Shown here one piece after another: positions 8,623-17,427 of a stretch of DNA of 64,000 nucleotides; position 1 is the stretch's first letter, and each line of letters starts with the position of its first letter. The DNA is from Thermodesulfobacteriota bacterium. GTDB taxonomy: Bacteria; Desulfobacterota; Thermodesulfobacteria; Thermodesulfobacteriales; Thermodesulfobacteriaceae. The stretch is from NCBI GenBank assembly GCA_030550555.1, contig JAUQPD010000014.1, forward strand, positions 1-64,000. The letters run 5' to 3'. The translations under genes and the position numbers were made by a program. The notes beneath the pieces are model-generated. The model ran no database searches. It had not been told where the DNA came from and saw only the letters and a list, made by a program, of their open reading frames with translations.

Positions 8623-9859
8623 TTAGATCCTTTAGATAGAAGCCTACCTTCTCTAAAAGGAGGACATCTCTAACAAGTGTGGGAGGATCACAAGAAATGT
8701 AAACTATCTTTGATACCGCAACATCTGGAAGAAGCCTTATTAACTCTCTACACCCCCCTCTTGGTGGATCAAGCAAAATAAGGTCATATTTTTTTACCTC
8801 CTGAACCGCCTCATAAAGGGCTTCCATAGAGCTCTTTCTCTGAAGATCCAATCTTCCATTTAGGCCATTTCTCTCGGCAGTATATAGTCCATCTTCAATT
8901 GCCTGAGGGTCTGTATCAACTCCTATAAATTCGCGAGCTAAATTATTGCCTTTTACAAGGGGCAAAAGAAAGTTTCCCATTCCAGAATGGAGATCAAGGA
9001 CAGCTTCCACATCTACCCCCAAGGCAAAGACATGTTGCATAATCTTCAAGTTGATTTCCCAGTTGCTCTGCGTAAAAACACCTGGTTGAACATAATAAAT
9101 AAGTTCAAACATTGCGGGCATTAGTTTTCTTCCCCCATAAGGAGCATCTGGAGGATAGGGACCATGAGGTCTTGCACCTTTTGTATAGTAGAAAATGCTC
9201 TTTACACCAGCTTCTCTGTAAATTCTCTCTAAATCCTCTTTGTTTATAGGAAAAAGGCTCCAAAATAAAAGGGTAACTCTATTGTCTATTAGCGATTTCT
9301 CAAGCCTTACCCTTTTTATGCGTTCTGAAAGAAGTCTCCAGGTATCACATTGATAGAGAAGATCTAATGTCCTATTGAGCTCTTCATCTCCAAGGAGACA
9401 CCTTTTTATCTCTAAGACCTCATGAGTTCGTCTCTTTACAAAGCCCATTCTAAAGGGATGTGAAAGGACATGTAATCTAAGTTTATTTCTGTAAAAAAAG
9501 GGGCTTGATGAGGGAACTATCTCCTTTAGAGGAAGTTCTCCTTTAAACCCCTGTCTTCTAAAGAGCTCTTTTAAAACTTCCTCTTTCAAAGAGAGTTCTT
9601 TATCGTAGGAGAGGTGCTGAAATTGACAACCACCGCAACTAAAATAGTATTGACAGGGAGGGGAGATCCTATCCTCGGATTCTTCTAAGATCTCAACTAA
9701 TTCTCCAAAAGCATAATCTTGATGTTCCTCATTTATATTGACTTTTACCTTTTCCCCAGGAAGCACATAGGGAACAAAGACTACCTTTCCATTTTTAAGT
9801 CTTCCCAGTCCATCTCCTCCAAAGACGATCTTCTCAATTGTTACGATTTCAGTCTTCAT
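8555..9859 (-). CDS. rlmD: 23S rRNA (uracil-5-)-methyltransferase, RlmD/TrmA family
   Basis: The 434-residue protein methylates C5 of a uridine in 23S rRNA with S-adenosylmethionine. An N-terminal TRAM RNA-binding domain (about residues 1-58) is followed by [4Fe-4S] ligands Cys69, Cys75 and Cys78 in CQYYFSCGGC, with a fourth Cys in KRCLLGD. The C-terminal Rossmann methyltransferase has LDLHSGMGNF (SAM loop), LLDPPRGG, and the catalytic nucleophile Cys in YISCDPPTL. The length matches RlmD. Family members act on different uridines (RlmD, RlmC, TrmA), so exact target is inferred. It overlaps the preceding metF gene by 11 bp on the same strand and trmJ by 68 bp antisense. Confidence 0.88.
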   Translation of the reverse strand: MKTEIVTIEKIVFGGDGLGRLKNGKVVFVPYVLPGEKVKVNINEEHQDYAFGELVEILEESEDRISPPCQYYFSCGGCQFQHLSYDKELSLKEEVLKELFRRQGFKGELPLKEIVPSSSPFFYRNKLRLHVLSHPFRMGFVKRRTHEVLEIKRCLLGDEELNRTLDLLYQCDTWRLLSERIKRVRLEKSLIDNRVTLLFWSLFPINKEDLERIYREAGVKSIFYYTKGARPHGPYPPDAPYGGRKLMPAMFELIYYVQPGVFTQSNWEINLKIMQHVFALGVDVEAVLDLHSGMGNFLLPLVKGNNLAREFIGVDTDPQAIEDGLYTAERNGLNGRLDLQRKSSMEALYEAVQEVKKYDLILLDPPRGGCRELIRLLPDVAVSKIVYISCDPPTLVRDVLLLEKVGFYLKDLIIFDMFPRTYHFEVFALLEKSP

Positions 9860-11447
9860 GGCCCCGGTGATCTTTGAGCAAGTAGAAATTAATCCAAGAT
9901 GAGGTTCTGTAAAGAGACCAATTTCTTGGAGGGAGAATGTCTCCCCTTACAGGTCTAAAGAATTTCTTTAATTCCTTTTTCTCTTTTACCCTTTCAAAGG
10001 CAGTAACAAAGTGACACCTCTTTTCAAAAGGATAGACCTCACAATAGCCAAAGATACTACCTCCACAAGGTCCGTTAAGCAGATATTTGGCACACTGACT
10101 CTGAGGACAGGAATAGTTGAATTCCCAAAGAGAGCAATCGCCACATTTTTGACAGTCAAAGAGGAGCTTCTTTATGCCGTATTCAACATTAGTGAAGAAA
10201 CGCAAAATCCTCTTACCTTTACTAATTGCCTTAGCAATCTTCTGAAAAAGAAAAAACCTCCTTGTCTTCTTTTCAAAGAATAGCCTATGAATAACTTCAT
10301 TTAGATAGTAAAAGAGATTTCTTTTTCCCTTGTATTCAAGGGAAAAGGTATCCATGAGGATACATGGCATTCTTCCTCTTATGATTCCATTTGTATTTTC
10401 AAGATAGATCCTGTCATCATTGAATTCTCCTAAGTAGTGCTCCCAGTTCTTTTCATAATGATAAAATTTCTCCAAAAAGATTAGTAATTTTTCGTAGTCA
10501 AGGGGGAAGCTACAGAGGTGCACTCCTCTATAGCCAAGTCCTTTCAGGATTACTGCAAGCTTGGCACAGATCTCAAGGCTTAAGTCTTCCCAATTACTTC
10601 TTTTCCTATAGAGTTCAACTAAGCTTTCAGTTATGTAAATTCCAGGGATTTTCCCTTTTGAGAGAGCCCGAATAAGAGGTGGAGTAAGAAAAAGGATGCT
10701 TCCTATTAGAGGAATTTGCTGAGCCCTCTGGTCAAAGTCTCGTTGATAAAAACTTGGTTCTTCCAAAAATAGAGATAATATTCGTGTAATTCCGACCTGG
10801 AAAAGCTCTCTAAGTTCATACCATTTTTTAGGATAGAAGCCCACCTGAGTAATGATAAAGTAGGCACCTGCAAGGAGCTTTTTATAGAGTTTAATATATT
10901 GCCACCAAAGTTCTGATAAGCTCCATTTAAAGGGATTGACAACAGCTCCTTTATAGAAGGGAATTGCTGGTAAGGTGACGCCTCCACCTGGAGCTTCCTT
11001 TGGGAGTTCAAATCCCTTCTCCATCTGAGTTATCATTTGAAGTAACTGGACAGAATCCAAATCAAAGACTGGCTTTGCCCTTCCCCCATATCCATAGAAG
11101 GGATAATCTCCAGTTAGAACAAGTAAATTGTGAAGACCTTCTCGATCAAGGGCAAGAAGTTCACTTTCCAATTGGTTGCGATTCTTATCCTTACAAGAAA
11201 AATGAATAATAACCTCTAAGCCTAAATCCTTAATCGTTCTTCCAAGAGGAATAGGAGAAAGTGCAGGATGTCCTCCTGCATTGTCGGTAATAGAAAAGGC
11301 CTGAAAAAGATTATACTTTGGGCTTTCCTCTAAGAATCTCAGGATTTCTTGATAGTGCCGAGTTCGGACACTTCTTCCTGGAACTAACTCAAAGGTAAAG
11401 ATGAAGCTGTTTTCATTTTCAAGGAGGTCCCGTAGACTACGAGACAT
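9849..11447 (-). CDS. metF: Methylenetetrahydrofolate reductase fused to a MetV-like C-terminal cysteine domain
   Basis: Residues 1-300 form the MTHFR TIM barrel, which reduces methylene- to methyl-tetrahydrofolate. Seen are FTFELVPGRS, FSITDNAGGH, and the folate/flavin strand LLVLTGDYPFYG. The last ~130 residues are a separate domain with a cysteine pattern FDCQKCGDCSLWE...CPQSQCAKYLLNGPCGGS. This matches the zinc/iron-sulfur MetV-type (MTHFR C-terminal) domain, which in acetogens is a separate subunit. The combination suggests a reductase connected to ferredoxin or other electron carriers in the methyl branch of the reductive acetyl-CoA route. No other pathway genes are adjacent. It sits between ribBA (7 bp upstream) and rlmD (11-bp overlap), so all three are probably co-transcribed. 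Confidence 0.85.
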   Translation of the reverse strand: MSRSLRDLLENENSFIFTFELVPGRSVRTRHYQEILRFLEESPKYNLFQAFSITDNAGGHPALSPIPLGRTIKDLGLEVIIHFSCKDKNRNQLESELLALDREGLHNLLVLTGDYPFYGYGGRAKPVFDLDSVQLLQMITQMEKGFELPKEAPGGGVTLPAIPFYKGAVVNPFKWSLSELWWQYIKLYKKLLAGAYFIITQVGFYPKKWYELRELFQVGITRILSLFLEEPSFYQRDFDQRAQQIPLIGSILFLTPPLIRALSKGKIPGIYITESLVELYRKRSNWEDLSLEICAKLAVILKGLGYRGVHLCSFPLDYEKLLIFLEKFYHYEKNWEHYLGEFNDDRIYLENTNGIIRGRMPCILMDTFSLEYKGKRNLFYYLNEVIHRLFFEKKTRRFFLFQKIAKAISKGKRILRFFTNVEYGIKKLLFDCQKCGDCSLWEFNYSCPQSQCAKYLLNGPCGGSIFGYCEVYPFEKRCHFVTAFERVKEKKELKKFFRPVRGDILPPRNWSLYRTSSWINFYLLKDHRGHED

Positions 11448-11454
11448 TGAGAGA

Positions 11455-12657
11455 TCACTGGATAGAGTTAATAAGATGGCCTAATTTTTCTTTCTTAGCC
11501 TTGAGATATTTAAGATTTTCTTTTCTTGGAACAATCTCAAGGGGAACCCTTTCCACAACCTGCATGCCATATCCCTCAAGCCCAACTATTTTTCTTGGAT
11601 TATTGGTCATAAGTTTTATCTTTCTTACTCCCAGGTCTCGCAAGATTTGAGCCCCTATTCCATAATCCCTCAAGTCTGGTTTGAATCCCAGGGCAATGTT
11701 TGCCTCAACAGTGTCAAGTCCTTCATCCTGAAGATTGTAAGCTTTTAGCTTGTTAACAAGCCCAATACCTCTACCTTCCTGTCGTAGATAAAGAAGGATA
11801 CCCCTTCCCTCATTTGCAATCAATTCCATAGCTTTTCTCAACTGAGGACCACAGTCACATCTGAGAGAGCCAAAAACATCACCAGTTAGACATTCAGAGT
11901 GAACCCTAACAAGAACAGGTTCTTCAGTGATCTCTCCCATGACCAAGGCCACATGGATAGCATCATCTATCATGTTTGAATAGGCAATGACCTTAAATAC
12001 TCCAAACTCCGTAGGAATGGTAGTTTCAACCTCTCTGCGAACGAAACTTTCATTTCTGATTCTGTAGGCAATCAGATCCCTTATTGTTATAATCTTTAGT
12101 CCCCACTTTTCTGCAAATTTCTCCAGATCAGGAAGCCTTGCCATGGTGCCGTCATCTTTCATAATTTCACAAATCACCCCTGCTGGTTTCATTCCACAAA
12201 GACGAGCAAGATCAACTGCTGCCTCAGTATGTCCTGCCCTTACAAGAACTCCTCCCTTCCTTGCTATGATAGGAAAAACATGGCCAGGAGTTATAAAATC
12301 CTCTGGTTTTGAATTATCGTCAATGACAAGTTTTATCGTATGGGCCCTATCATAGGCTGAAATCCCAGTTGTTATGCCATATCTAGCATCAATTGAAACT
12401 GTAAAAGCGGTCCCATAGGGATCAACTCCTCTGCGAGGTTGGAGCTCAAGCTTAAGCCTCTCAGCAATCTCAGGAGTTATGGCAAGACAAATAAGACCCC
12501 TACCATGCATTGCCATGAAGTTTATCGCTTCGGGAGTCACCTTTTCAGCTGGCAATACTAAATCGCCTTCATTTTCCCGATCCTCATCATCAACTACTAT
12601 TATCATCTTCCCCTCTTTTAGGTCTTGCAGAGCCTCCTCTATGGATGAAATAGGCAT
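11455..12657 (-). CDS. ribBA: Bifunctional DHBP synthase / GTP cyclohydrolase II
   Basis: A 400-residue fusion catalysing the two entry reactions of riboflavin synthesis. The N-terminal RibB half (residues 1-200) makes 3,4-dihydroxy-2-butanone 4-phosphate and has the acidic [11 protein letters not shown] site and the HTEA motif. The C-terminal RibA half opens GTP and has the zinc cysteines in [20 protein letters not shown] and the catalytic [10 protein letters not shown]. Length is typical. The ATG has AGGAGGAG upstream. It heads a likely ribBA-metF-rlmD unit. Flavin supply fits the flavoprotein MTHFR encoded next. No riboswitch (FMN) is recognisable in the upstream 200 bp. Confidence 0.97.
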   Translation of the reverse strand: MPISSIEEALQDLKEGKMIIVVDDEDRENEGDLVLPAEKVTPEAINFMAMHGRGLICLAITPEIAERLKLELQPRRGVDPYGTAFTVSIDARYGITTGISAYDRAHTIKLVIDDNSKPEDFITPGHVFPIIARKGGVLVRAGHTEAAVDLARLCGMKPAGVICEIMKDDGTMARLPDLEKFAEKWGLKIITIRDLIAYRIRNESFVRREVETTIPTEFGVFKVIAYSNMIDDAIHVALVMGEITEEPVLVRVHSECLTGDVFGSLRCDCGPQLRKAMELIANEGRGILLYLRQEGRGIGLVNKLKAYNLQDEGLDTVEANIALGFKPDLRDYGIGAQILRDLGVRKIKLMTNNPRKIVGLEGYGMQVVERVPLEIVPRKENLKYLKAKKEKLGHLINSIQ

Positions 12658-12856
12658 TTCTCTCCTCCTCTTTACATATATTTTTCACACATTCCCCAAG
12701 GGGTTGATTATAAAATTAATAATCCCAATTCTTCTTTTTCCAAGGCCATGAGATTTACTAACCTTTTCATTAAGTGAGCTTGACAAGAAAAAACTTGGTG
12801 GTAAGGATCTCCTAAGTGGACAACCACAAAAAAAGGCTTCAACTGGAGTTATAACT

Positions 12857-13495
12857 ATGCTAAGAGGGCTCTATGTTATAACTGACGAAAAATTAACACC
12901 TTACGAGAAAGGAAAAATCTATGAACTAACAGAAAAGGCCCTAAGTGGGGGGGCAAGGATTGTGCAATTAAGAGACAAAGGAACTCCCGACGAAGCCCTT
13001 TTGCCTATTGCCTTAGGCCTAAAGACTATATGTAAAGACTTTGGAGCTCTCCTTATCGTAAATGATCGCTTAGAACTTGCAAAGAGTGCAAATGCAGACG
13101 GGCTCCATATAGGTCGTGATGACATCTCTCCAGAGATAGCAAGAAAGGAGCTCCCTAACAAGATTATAGGCCTTTCCTGTTATGGAGACATAGAGAGAGC
13201 AAAATGGGCAGAAAGCTTGGGTATTGATTATGTGGCTTTTGGAAGTTTCTTCCCCTCACCCACTAAACCTGAATCAAAGATTGTATCAAAAGATATCATC
13301 AGAAAGGCAAAAGAAACCCTCAAGATTCCCATATGTGCCATTGGGGGAATTACTCTTGAAAGGGCAGAAGAGTTGATTGCTCTTGGTGTAGATATGATAG
13401 CAGTCATTAGTGATATTTGGCTTGCTGAAGATATTGAAGAGAGAGCAAGAGGTTATTTACGTCTTTTTGAGAAATATAGGTCTTTAAGGACTTGA
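12857..13495 (+). CDS. thiE: Thiamine-phosphate synthase
   Basis: The 212-residue TIM-barrel enzyme joins the hydroxymethylpyrimidine diphosphate and thiazole phosphate moieties into thiamine phosphate. Diagnostic stretches are LRGLYVITDE, IVQLRDKG (phosphate and Mg2+ binding), LIVNDRLELA, ADGLHIGRDD, FGSFFPSPTKP and the C-terminal phosphate loop CAIGGITLERA. Length is normal. The ATG at 12857 follows GGAG at 12845. It is a stand-alone gene; no other thi genes or a TPP riboswitch are evident. Its end overlaps the convergent flavoprotein gene by 12 bp. Confidence 0.95.
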   Translation: MLRGLYVITDEKLTPYEKGKIYELTEKALSGGARIVQLRDKGTPDEALLPIALGLKTICKDFGALLIVNDRLELAKSANADGLHIGRDDISPEIARKELPNKIIGLSCYGDIERAKWAESLGIDYVAFGSFFPSPTKPESKIVSKDIIRKAKETLKIPICAIGGITLERAEELIALGVDMIAVISDIWLAEDIEERARGYLRLFEKYRSLRT

Positions 13496-14092
13496 GGATC
13501 TATCTAGATCCCATTCTTCTTCAGGCTTGAGAACCAGGTCTCTTCCTAAGGACCTTGCCTTTTCAAGGGCTTCTTGTCGAGAAAGGATGTCTCCTTTCTT
13601 ATCTATTTCTCGGAAAAAGAGCCCTCCCACATAAACACCCCAACCAGCATCCATGACGAATTTGAAACTCCTGACAAGTCCTTCAAAGAGCTTTTTTCCT
13701 TTTGTTGCTCCAAGGGCTAAAAGTATACCTTTTGGAGTCTTATTGAGAGGATGTTGCTGTCCTAATCTATACTTACGAGCCCAGAAGGCCTGAAATCTCT
13801 CAAAGAAAGCCTGAACATAGCTTGTATGACTGTAAAAGAATATAGGTGTAGCAACAACTAAGACATCAGTATTTAGATAACTTTCATATAATCTATCCAT
13901 ATCGTCCCTTAAAACACATTCTCCGAGGTGATCACATTCTCCGCATTCAATGCAAGGAGAAAATTTAAGTTGGTAGAGAGGCACTTTTTCAACCTTAGCT
14001 CCTGCGGAAAGGGCCCCCTCAATAAGGGAATCAAGGAGGATCTCTGTATTACCGCCTTCCCTTGGGCTTCCATGAATCGCAAGAATATGCAT
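13484..14092 (-). CDS. Iron-sulfur flavoprotein, NADPH-dependent FMN reductase family
   Basis: The 202-residue flavodoxin-fold protein has the FMN phosphate loop HGSPREGGNTEIL at residues 7-19. A compact cysteine motif follows: Cys47, Cys50, Cys53 and Cys59 (CxxCxxCx5C), typical of archaeal and anaerobe iron-sulfur flavoproteins that bind [4Fe-4S] and FMN. TPIFFYSHTSYVQAFFER is the usual family signature for the second flavin contact and dimer surface. Such proteins transfer electrons between ferredoxin and acceptors including O2 or peroxide; the specific partner here is unknown. The ATG has little ribosome-binding sequence. It is followed upstream by a 67-residue protein on the same strand. 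Confidence 0.85.
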   Translation of the reverse strand: MHILAIHGSPREGGNTEILLDSLIEGALSAGAKVEKVPLYQLKFSPCIECGECDHLGECVLRDDMDRLYESYLNTDVLVVATPIFFYSHTSYVQAFFERFQAFWARKYRLGQQHPLNKTPKGILLALGATKGKKLFEGLVRSFKFVMDAGWGVYVGGLFFREIDKKGDILSRQEALEKARSLGRDLVLKPEEEWDLDRSSSP

Positions 14093-14116
14093 CCTTTAAT
14101 GCCCTATTTCTGGAGT

Positions 14117-14320
14117 TTATTTTTGAAGGGACCTCTTAATTACTGAGTGAACAAGAGTGAAGACCTCTTCAAAGGTTGCTGGTGAACAGCGTCCCATTTC
14201 AATGAACTTGATAACAATCTCTTTTGTAGTTCGAAGAATTGTCTCCTCAAGTGGTGAAAGAGCCTCTTGATTTTGAGAGCCTACCTTTTTATCAAGGGAA
14301 ATTATTTTATCCTGCCCCAT
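14117..14320 (-). CDS. Small hypothetical protein (67 aa), possibly leaderless
   Basis: I do not recognise the family. The product is acidic-to-neutral and soluble, with a helical C-terminal half (EETILRTTKEIVIKFIEMGR, then PATFEEVFTLVHSVIKRSL). No cysteine pair, signal peptide or membrane helix is present. It precedes the iron-sulfur flavoprotein gene by 24 bp on the same strand, so the two may be co-transcribed. A TTGACA-type promoter just upstream would place transcript start next to the ATG, and no ribosome-binding site is seen, so leaderless translation is possible. Confidence 0.6.
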   Translation of the reverse strand: MGQDKIISLDKKVGSQNQEALSPLEETILRTTKEIVIKFIEMGRCSPATFEEVFTLVHSVIKRSLQK

Positions 14321-14327
14321 ATAATTT

Positions 14328-14355
14328 AGGATAAATTAAAATTCCCGATTGTCAA
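14328..14355 (-). promoter_or_regulatory. Sigma-70-like promoter for the 67-aa gene and flavoprotein
   Basis: Leftward TTGACA (14355-14350), 16-bp spacer, then TATCCT (14333-14328). The predicted transcript start around 14321 abuts the ATG at 14320. Confidence 0.5.
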
Positions 14356-14455
14356 GCGAGAGATCTATCCAAAAAAAAGTCCCTATTTCATGATAAATCC
14401 TCTCTCGAACTGCCCTATAAACCTAAACTAGTTCTGAAAATTTGAATTTAACAAT

Positions 14456-14478
14456 CCCCCGTCCTATGAGGACGGGGG
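14456..14478. terminator. Strong hairpin downstream of the outer-membrane protein gene
   Basis: A perfect 10-bp stem (CCCCCGTCCT / AGGACGGGGG) with a 3-nt loop, 25 bp beyond the stop of the leftward outer-membrane protein gene. T-rich sequence on the minus strand is scattered rather than a clean run. Confidence 0.65.
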
Positions 14479-14503
14479 TTATGGAGAATTAACTATTTAT
14501 TTA

Positions 14504-15292
14504 CTAAAATTTCACACCCATAATTGCAAAGGGGCCAGAGTTTCTTGCATCAGCAAATACGTCTTTTATATTATCTATCTTTAGCTTTTCTGTGCGATAT
14601 CCTATACTAATATAAGCATTTTTGAGTGGTGGAGTATTTTTAATTGGGATAATTCTAAACTCACCTGTAAAATCATGATATTTGAATTTGGAAATAGGAA
14701 TAGTCTTCAACTCAGCTCTGAGAGAAAGGGGAGCTTGCGGAATATTGATTTCACCTCCAAAATATAGCATGGGCAAGGGAGCTTTTCCTTTCTTTGTTCT
14801 TGTTTCAGTTATACCCTGGTCAGTAGTTCCCGTAACAGTTCCGCTGAAATCAAAAACTCGGATATTCATACCAATCTCTGGCTTAAAAACATTATCAGTT
14901 GCTTTTTTGATAGAATTTAAATTATAGTATAATCCAAAATCATATCTATCTAATTTAAATGATGTTGAAATTTCAGTGTTTGCTTGAAATTTCCTCCCAC
15001 CATATTCAATTTCCCGAGTTAAAACACCTTTACCTGAAGTTTTAGAGGGTAAATAATGAAGGTATAGATTAGGTAGAAAAGGCACACTATGTTCAAATCT
15101 GAGTTTAAAGTTCGCTTCTGTTGACCTCTTGAGGAATAAATCTTTGTCTAGATCAAGTCTGTCACCCTTCCACTCAATGTTTCCAGAGGGATCGTGTTTT
15201 AGAGCTCCAATTGAGATATCAAGCTCAAGGGCTTGGGCTGAAGTATAGAATAAAATACTAGCAAGGCCTGCAAGAGCTATCTTTTTAAACAT
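14504..15292 (-). CDS. Outer-membrane beta-barrel protein, TIGR04219-like
   Basis: A 262-residue exported protein. The start at 15292 is chosen because AGGAGGTG lies just upstream and residues 1-20 (MFKKIALAGLASILFYTSAQA) form a clean signal peptide; an in-frame extension to 15418 has neither. The mature part has alternating hydrophobic/polar strands (LELDISIGALKHDP, FKLRFEHSVPFLPNLYLHYL, YDFGLYYNLN, YISIGYRTEKLKI) and ends in aromatic GVKF, as outer-membrane barrels do. The pattern matches the TIGR04219 family of small outer-membrane proteins of unknown function. This implies a diderm cell. It is monocistronic with a strong hairpin downstream. Confidence 0.75.
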   Translation of the reverse strand: MFKKIALAGLASILFYTSAQALELDISIGALKHDPSGNIEWKGDRLDLDKDLFLKRSTEANFKLRFEHSVPFLPNLYLHYLPSKTSGKGVLTREIEYGGRKFQANTEISTSFKLDRYDFGLYYNLNSIKKATDNVFKPEIGMNIRVFDFSGTVTGTTDQGITETRTKKGKAPLPMLYFGGEINIPQAPLSLRAELKTIPISKFKYHDFTGEFRIIPIKNTPPLKNAYISIGYRTEKLKIDNIKDVFADARNSGPFAIMGVKF

Positions 15293-15434
15293 TTCACACC
15301 TCCTATTATTTTTTTTCAATATATTATATTTGAATACTTCCAAACTGACAAGAGTTAAAACTGAATTTTCTAAAAATTGATAAATTCCAAACAATTTTGG
15401 CTTTTTTTTTGGAATCAAGCAGATTTGAAACTAA

Positions 15435-15958
15435 GATGCTTTTCTCGAGGCCTTCCTCAAAGACCCCGAAAACTCCAACTCTTCCTCAAAGATTTCCTCC
15501 CTCAAAGGCTTCTTAAATTCTCAGACCTTGATAACCTTCAGATCCTTCAAGAAGAAAAAAATACCCCTCTCAAAAGGAAAAACGCCTCATTCCAGACCTT
15601 GTTGTAGAAGTCCCCTTCCTTGACCGCACCCTCAACATCTATCTCCTAATCGAACACAGAAGCACCCTTTAAATTAGATGCTTCCTTCAAATCGGTTTCT
15701 ACATCCTCTCTCTCCTCATGAAGAAGACCTCAAAGCAGGACGAAAGTTTACCCCTGTCTTCCCTCTTATGTATTATCACAGGAAAGTCTCTTGGGCTCGC
15801 CCAAGGGAGTATTTTGAGTTTTTTGAGCTCCCTGAGGAAATAAGGCCTCTTTTTATTAACTCTATGCTTGAGGTTGAGGTTTTGACGGAAGTTGATGATG
15901 AGGTTTTGCTTGAGGGGTTTGAGTTTTATATGGTTTTATGTGGATTTCTTTGGGTGCA
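15435..15958 (+). pseudogene. Decayed Rpn-family (PD-(D/E)XK) recombination-promoting nuclease
   Basis: Fragments of one protein appear in different frames in the right order. DAFLEAFLKDPEN starts at 15435. LFLKDFLPQRLLKFSDLDN and LQILQEEK follow in a second frame. EKRLIPDLVVEVPFLDRTL with NIYLLIEHRST is in a third and ends at a stop near 15670. FLQIGFYILSLLM and then KFTPVFPLMYYHRKVSWARP and REYFEFFELPEEIRPLFIN complete it. This order matches Rpn/YhgA-like nucleases (PF04754 type), including the acidic strand DLVVEV and the IEH motif. There are at least three frameshifts and no intact start. The 3' end runs into the tRNA-Ala gene. Rpn genes spread horizontally; this copy is dead. Confidence 0.8.
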
Positions 15959-15966
15959 GAAGAATG

Positions 15967-16038
15967 TGGAGCCGGAGGGACTTGAACCCTCGACCTCGTG
16001 AATGCCATTCACGCGCTCTCCCTCTGAGCTACGGCCCC
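15967..16038 (-). tRNA. tRNA-Ala (anticodon GGC)
   Basis: A 72-nt cloverleaf on the minus strand. The acceptor stem GGGGCCG pairs with CGGCTCC (one G-U), the D arm is GCTCAGAGGGAGAGC, and the anticodon stem CGTGA/TCACG encloses ATGGCAT with anticodon GGC. T loop TTCAAGT, discriminator A, no encoded CCA. Its 3' end abuts the Rpn pseudogene. Confidence 0.96.
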
Positions 16039-16132
16039 ACCCTCCCTATTCCAAAAAAATAACCTCAGTTTTAAATTTTGTCAATAGAGATATAATTAAA
16101 AACACTAAGCTATTCCTCGAATAGGAGGCCTG

Positions 16133-16951
16133 ATGATTAGCTCAGTTGGAATAATTGGTGGTGGTCAGATGGCTGAAGCCCTTGTGAGAGGCTTTTTAAA
16201 AAAGGATCTTTTCAGTCCACAAAGGATTCTCATTTCAGACCCTCTAAATGAACGTAGACAATATCTTGAAGAATTCTATTCAGTTAGAACTACAAACAAA
16301 AACACAGAGGTAATTGAGAATGAAGCGGTCATAATCTTAGCAGTAAAACCCCAAGTGATGGAAAAGGTGCTCCAGGAAATCCGTGAAAAGATAGACCCTA
16401 GCACTCATCTCTTGATTACCATCGCAGCAGGTCTTCCCCTTTCCTTATATGAAAAGAGGCTACCACAGGGGACAAGAATTCTCAGGGTAATGCCTAACAC
16501 TTGTGCCCTTGTCCTAAAGAGTATAAGTGCCATCTCAAAGGGCACCTACGCTAGTGAAAGAGACGTTGAGATAGGATCTTATCTCTTCGGGGCAATTGGT
16601 AAGGTTATTGTGATGGAAGAGAAATATCTTGATGCAGTAACTGCTCTTTCAGGAAGTGGCCCAGCATATGTTGCCCTTTTCGTAGAAGCCTTAATTGATG
16701 GTGGTGTCCGATGTGGACTTCCTCGAAATCTTGCAGAAACCCTTGCTATAGCAACCATCGAAGGAACTGTTGCCCTGATGGAAGAGACAGGGAAAAATCC
16801 CTATGAAATAAAGACAATGGTCACCTCCCCTGGAGGAACAACAATTAACGCTCTAAATGTCCTTTACCAAAAGGGTCTTCCAGGAATCATAATGGAAGCT
16901 ATATATTGTGCCTTTAAGAGGGCACAGGAACTTAGCTCTGAGCAGGAATAG
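16133..16951 (+). CDS. proC: Pyrroline-5-carboxylate reductase
   Basis: The 272-residue enzyme reduces pyrroline-5-carboxylate to proline with NAD(P)H, the last step of proline synthesis. The N-terminal dinucleotide loop is VGIIGGGQMAEAL, followed by VIILAVKPQVM. The C-terminal dimerisation/active-site region contains TALSGSGPAYVALFVEALIDGGVR and the signature TMVTSPGGTTINAL. Length is typical. AGGAGG at 16123 supports the ATG at 16133. The stop shares a base with the GTG start of rlmH, so they form a pair. Confidence 0.97.
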   Translation: MISSVGIIGGGQMAEALVRGFLKKDLFSPQRILISDPLNERRQYLEEFYSVRTTNKNTEVIENEAVIILAVKPQVMEKVLQEIREKIDPSTHLLITIAAGLPLSLYEKRLPQGTRILRVMPNTCALVLKSISAISKGTYASERDVEIGSYLFGAIGKVIVMEEKYLDAVTALSGSGPAYVALFVEALIDGGVRCGLPRNLAETLAIATIEGTVALMEETGKNPYEIKTMVTSPGGTTINALNVLYQKGLPGIIMEAIYCAFKRAQELSSEQE

Positions 16952-17412
16952 TGCTCTTTCTTGTTGCTCCAGGCCCATTGAAACTCAATTTTGTTAAAGA
17001 GGGACTAAATCATTACCTCAAACTGCTCTACAGATGGCAAAAGGTGGAAACCAGAATTCCTCACATAAAGGGCTCTTTTAGATCAAAAGAGGAAAGGATC
17101 AGAGCAGAGGCAGAGGTCCTAAGAGACTCTATTCCAAAGGGAAGTTATCTAGTCGTATTAGACGAAAAAGGAGTAGCTCTTAGAACAAATGACCTTGCTA
17201 ATTTTTTGGAAAACCAACTTCTACAGGGAAAAAAACTAACTTTTCTTGTTGGAGGACCTGAAGGTCTAAGCGAGGACCTTAAAAATTCAGCCAATTTTCT
17301 CTGGAAACTTTCTGATCTTACTTTAAATCACGAACTTGTTCTCCTCATTGTTGCAGAAGCCCTCTTTAGGGCTATAAGTATTTTGAGAGGCCATCCCTAT
17401 CACCGAGATTAG
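16951..17412 (+). CDS. rlmH: 23S rRNA (pseudouridine1915-N3)-methyltransferase
   Basis: A 153-residue SPOUT methyltransferase that modifies helix 69 of 23S rRNA in assembled ribosomes. The SAM-binding knot shows LVVLDEKG, FLVGGPEGL (the Gly-rich loop) and the C-terminal signature ILRGHPYHRD with the conserved His-Pro-Tyr-His-Arg tail. The start is GTG, overlapping the proC stop by one base (TAGTG). Length is normal for RlmH. Confidence 0.95.
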   Translation: MLFLVAPGPLKLNFVKEGLNHYLKLLYRWQKVETRIPHIKGSFRSKEERIRAEAEVLRDSIPKGSYLVVLDEKGVALRTNDLANFLENQLLQGKKLTFLVGGPEGLSEDLKNSANFLWKLSDLTLNHELVLLIVAEALFRAISILRGHPYHRD

Positions 17413-17427
17413 CTCCTATGAAGGTGG

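Noticed and set aside
10011-10283. Rightward 90-aa frame over metF
   Set aside because: Antisense to conserved MTHFR coding sequence, no ribosome-binding site or recognisable product.
12658-12856. FMN or TPP riboswitch before ribBA or thiE
   Set aside because: I could not find the conserved riboswitch cores in this 199-bp divergent gap; only a weak TTGACA with a poor -10 is present.
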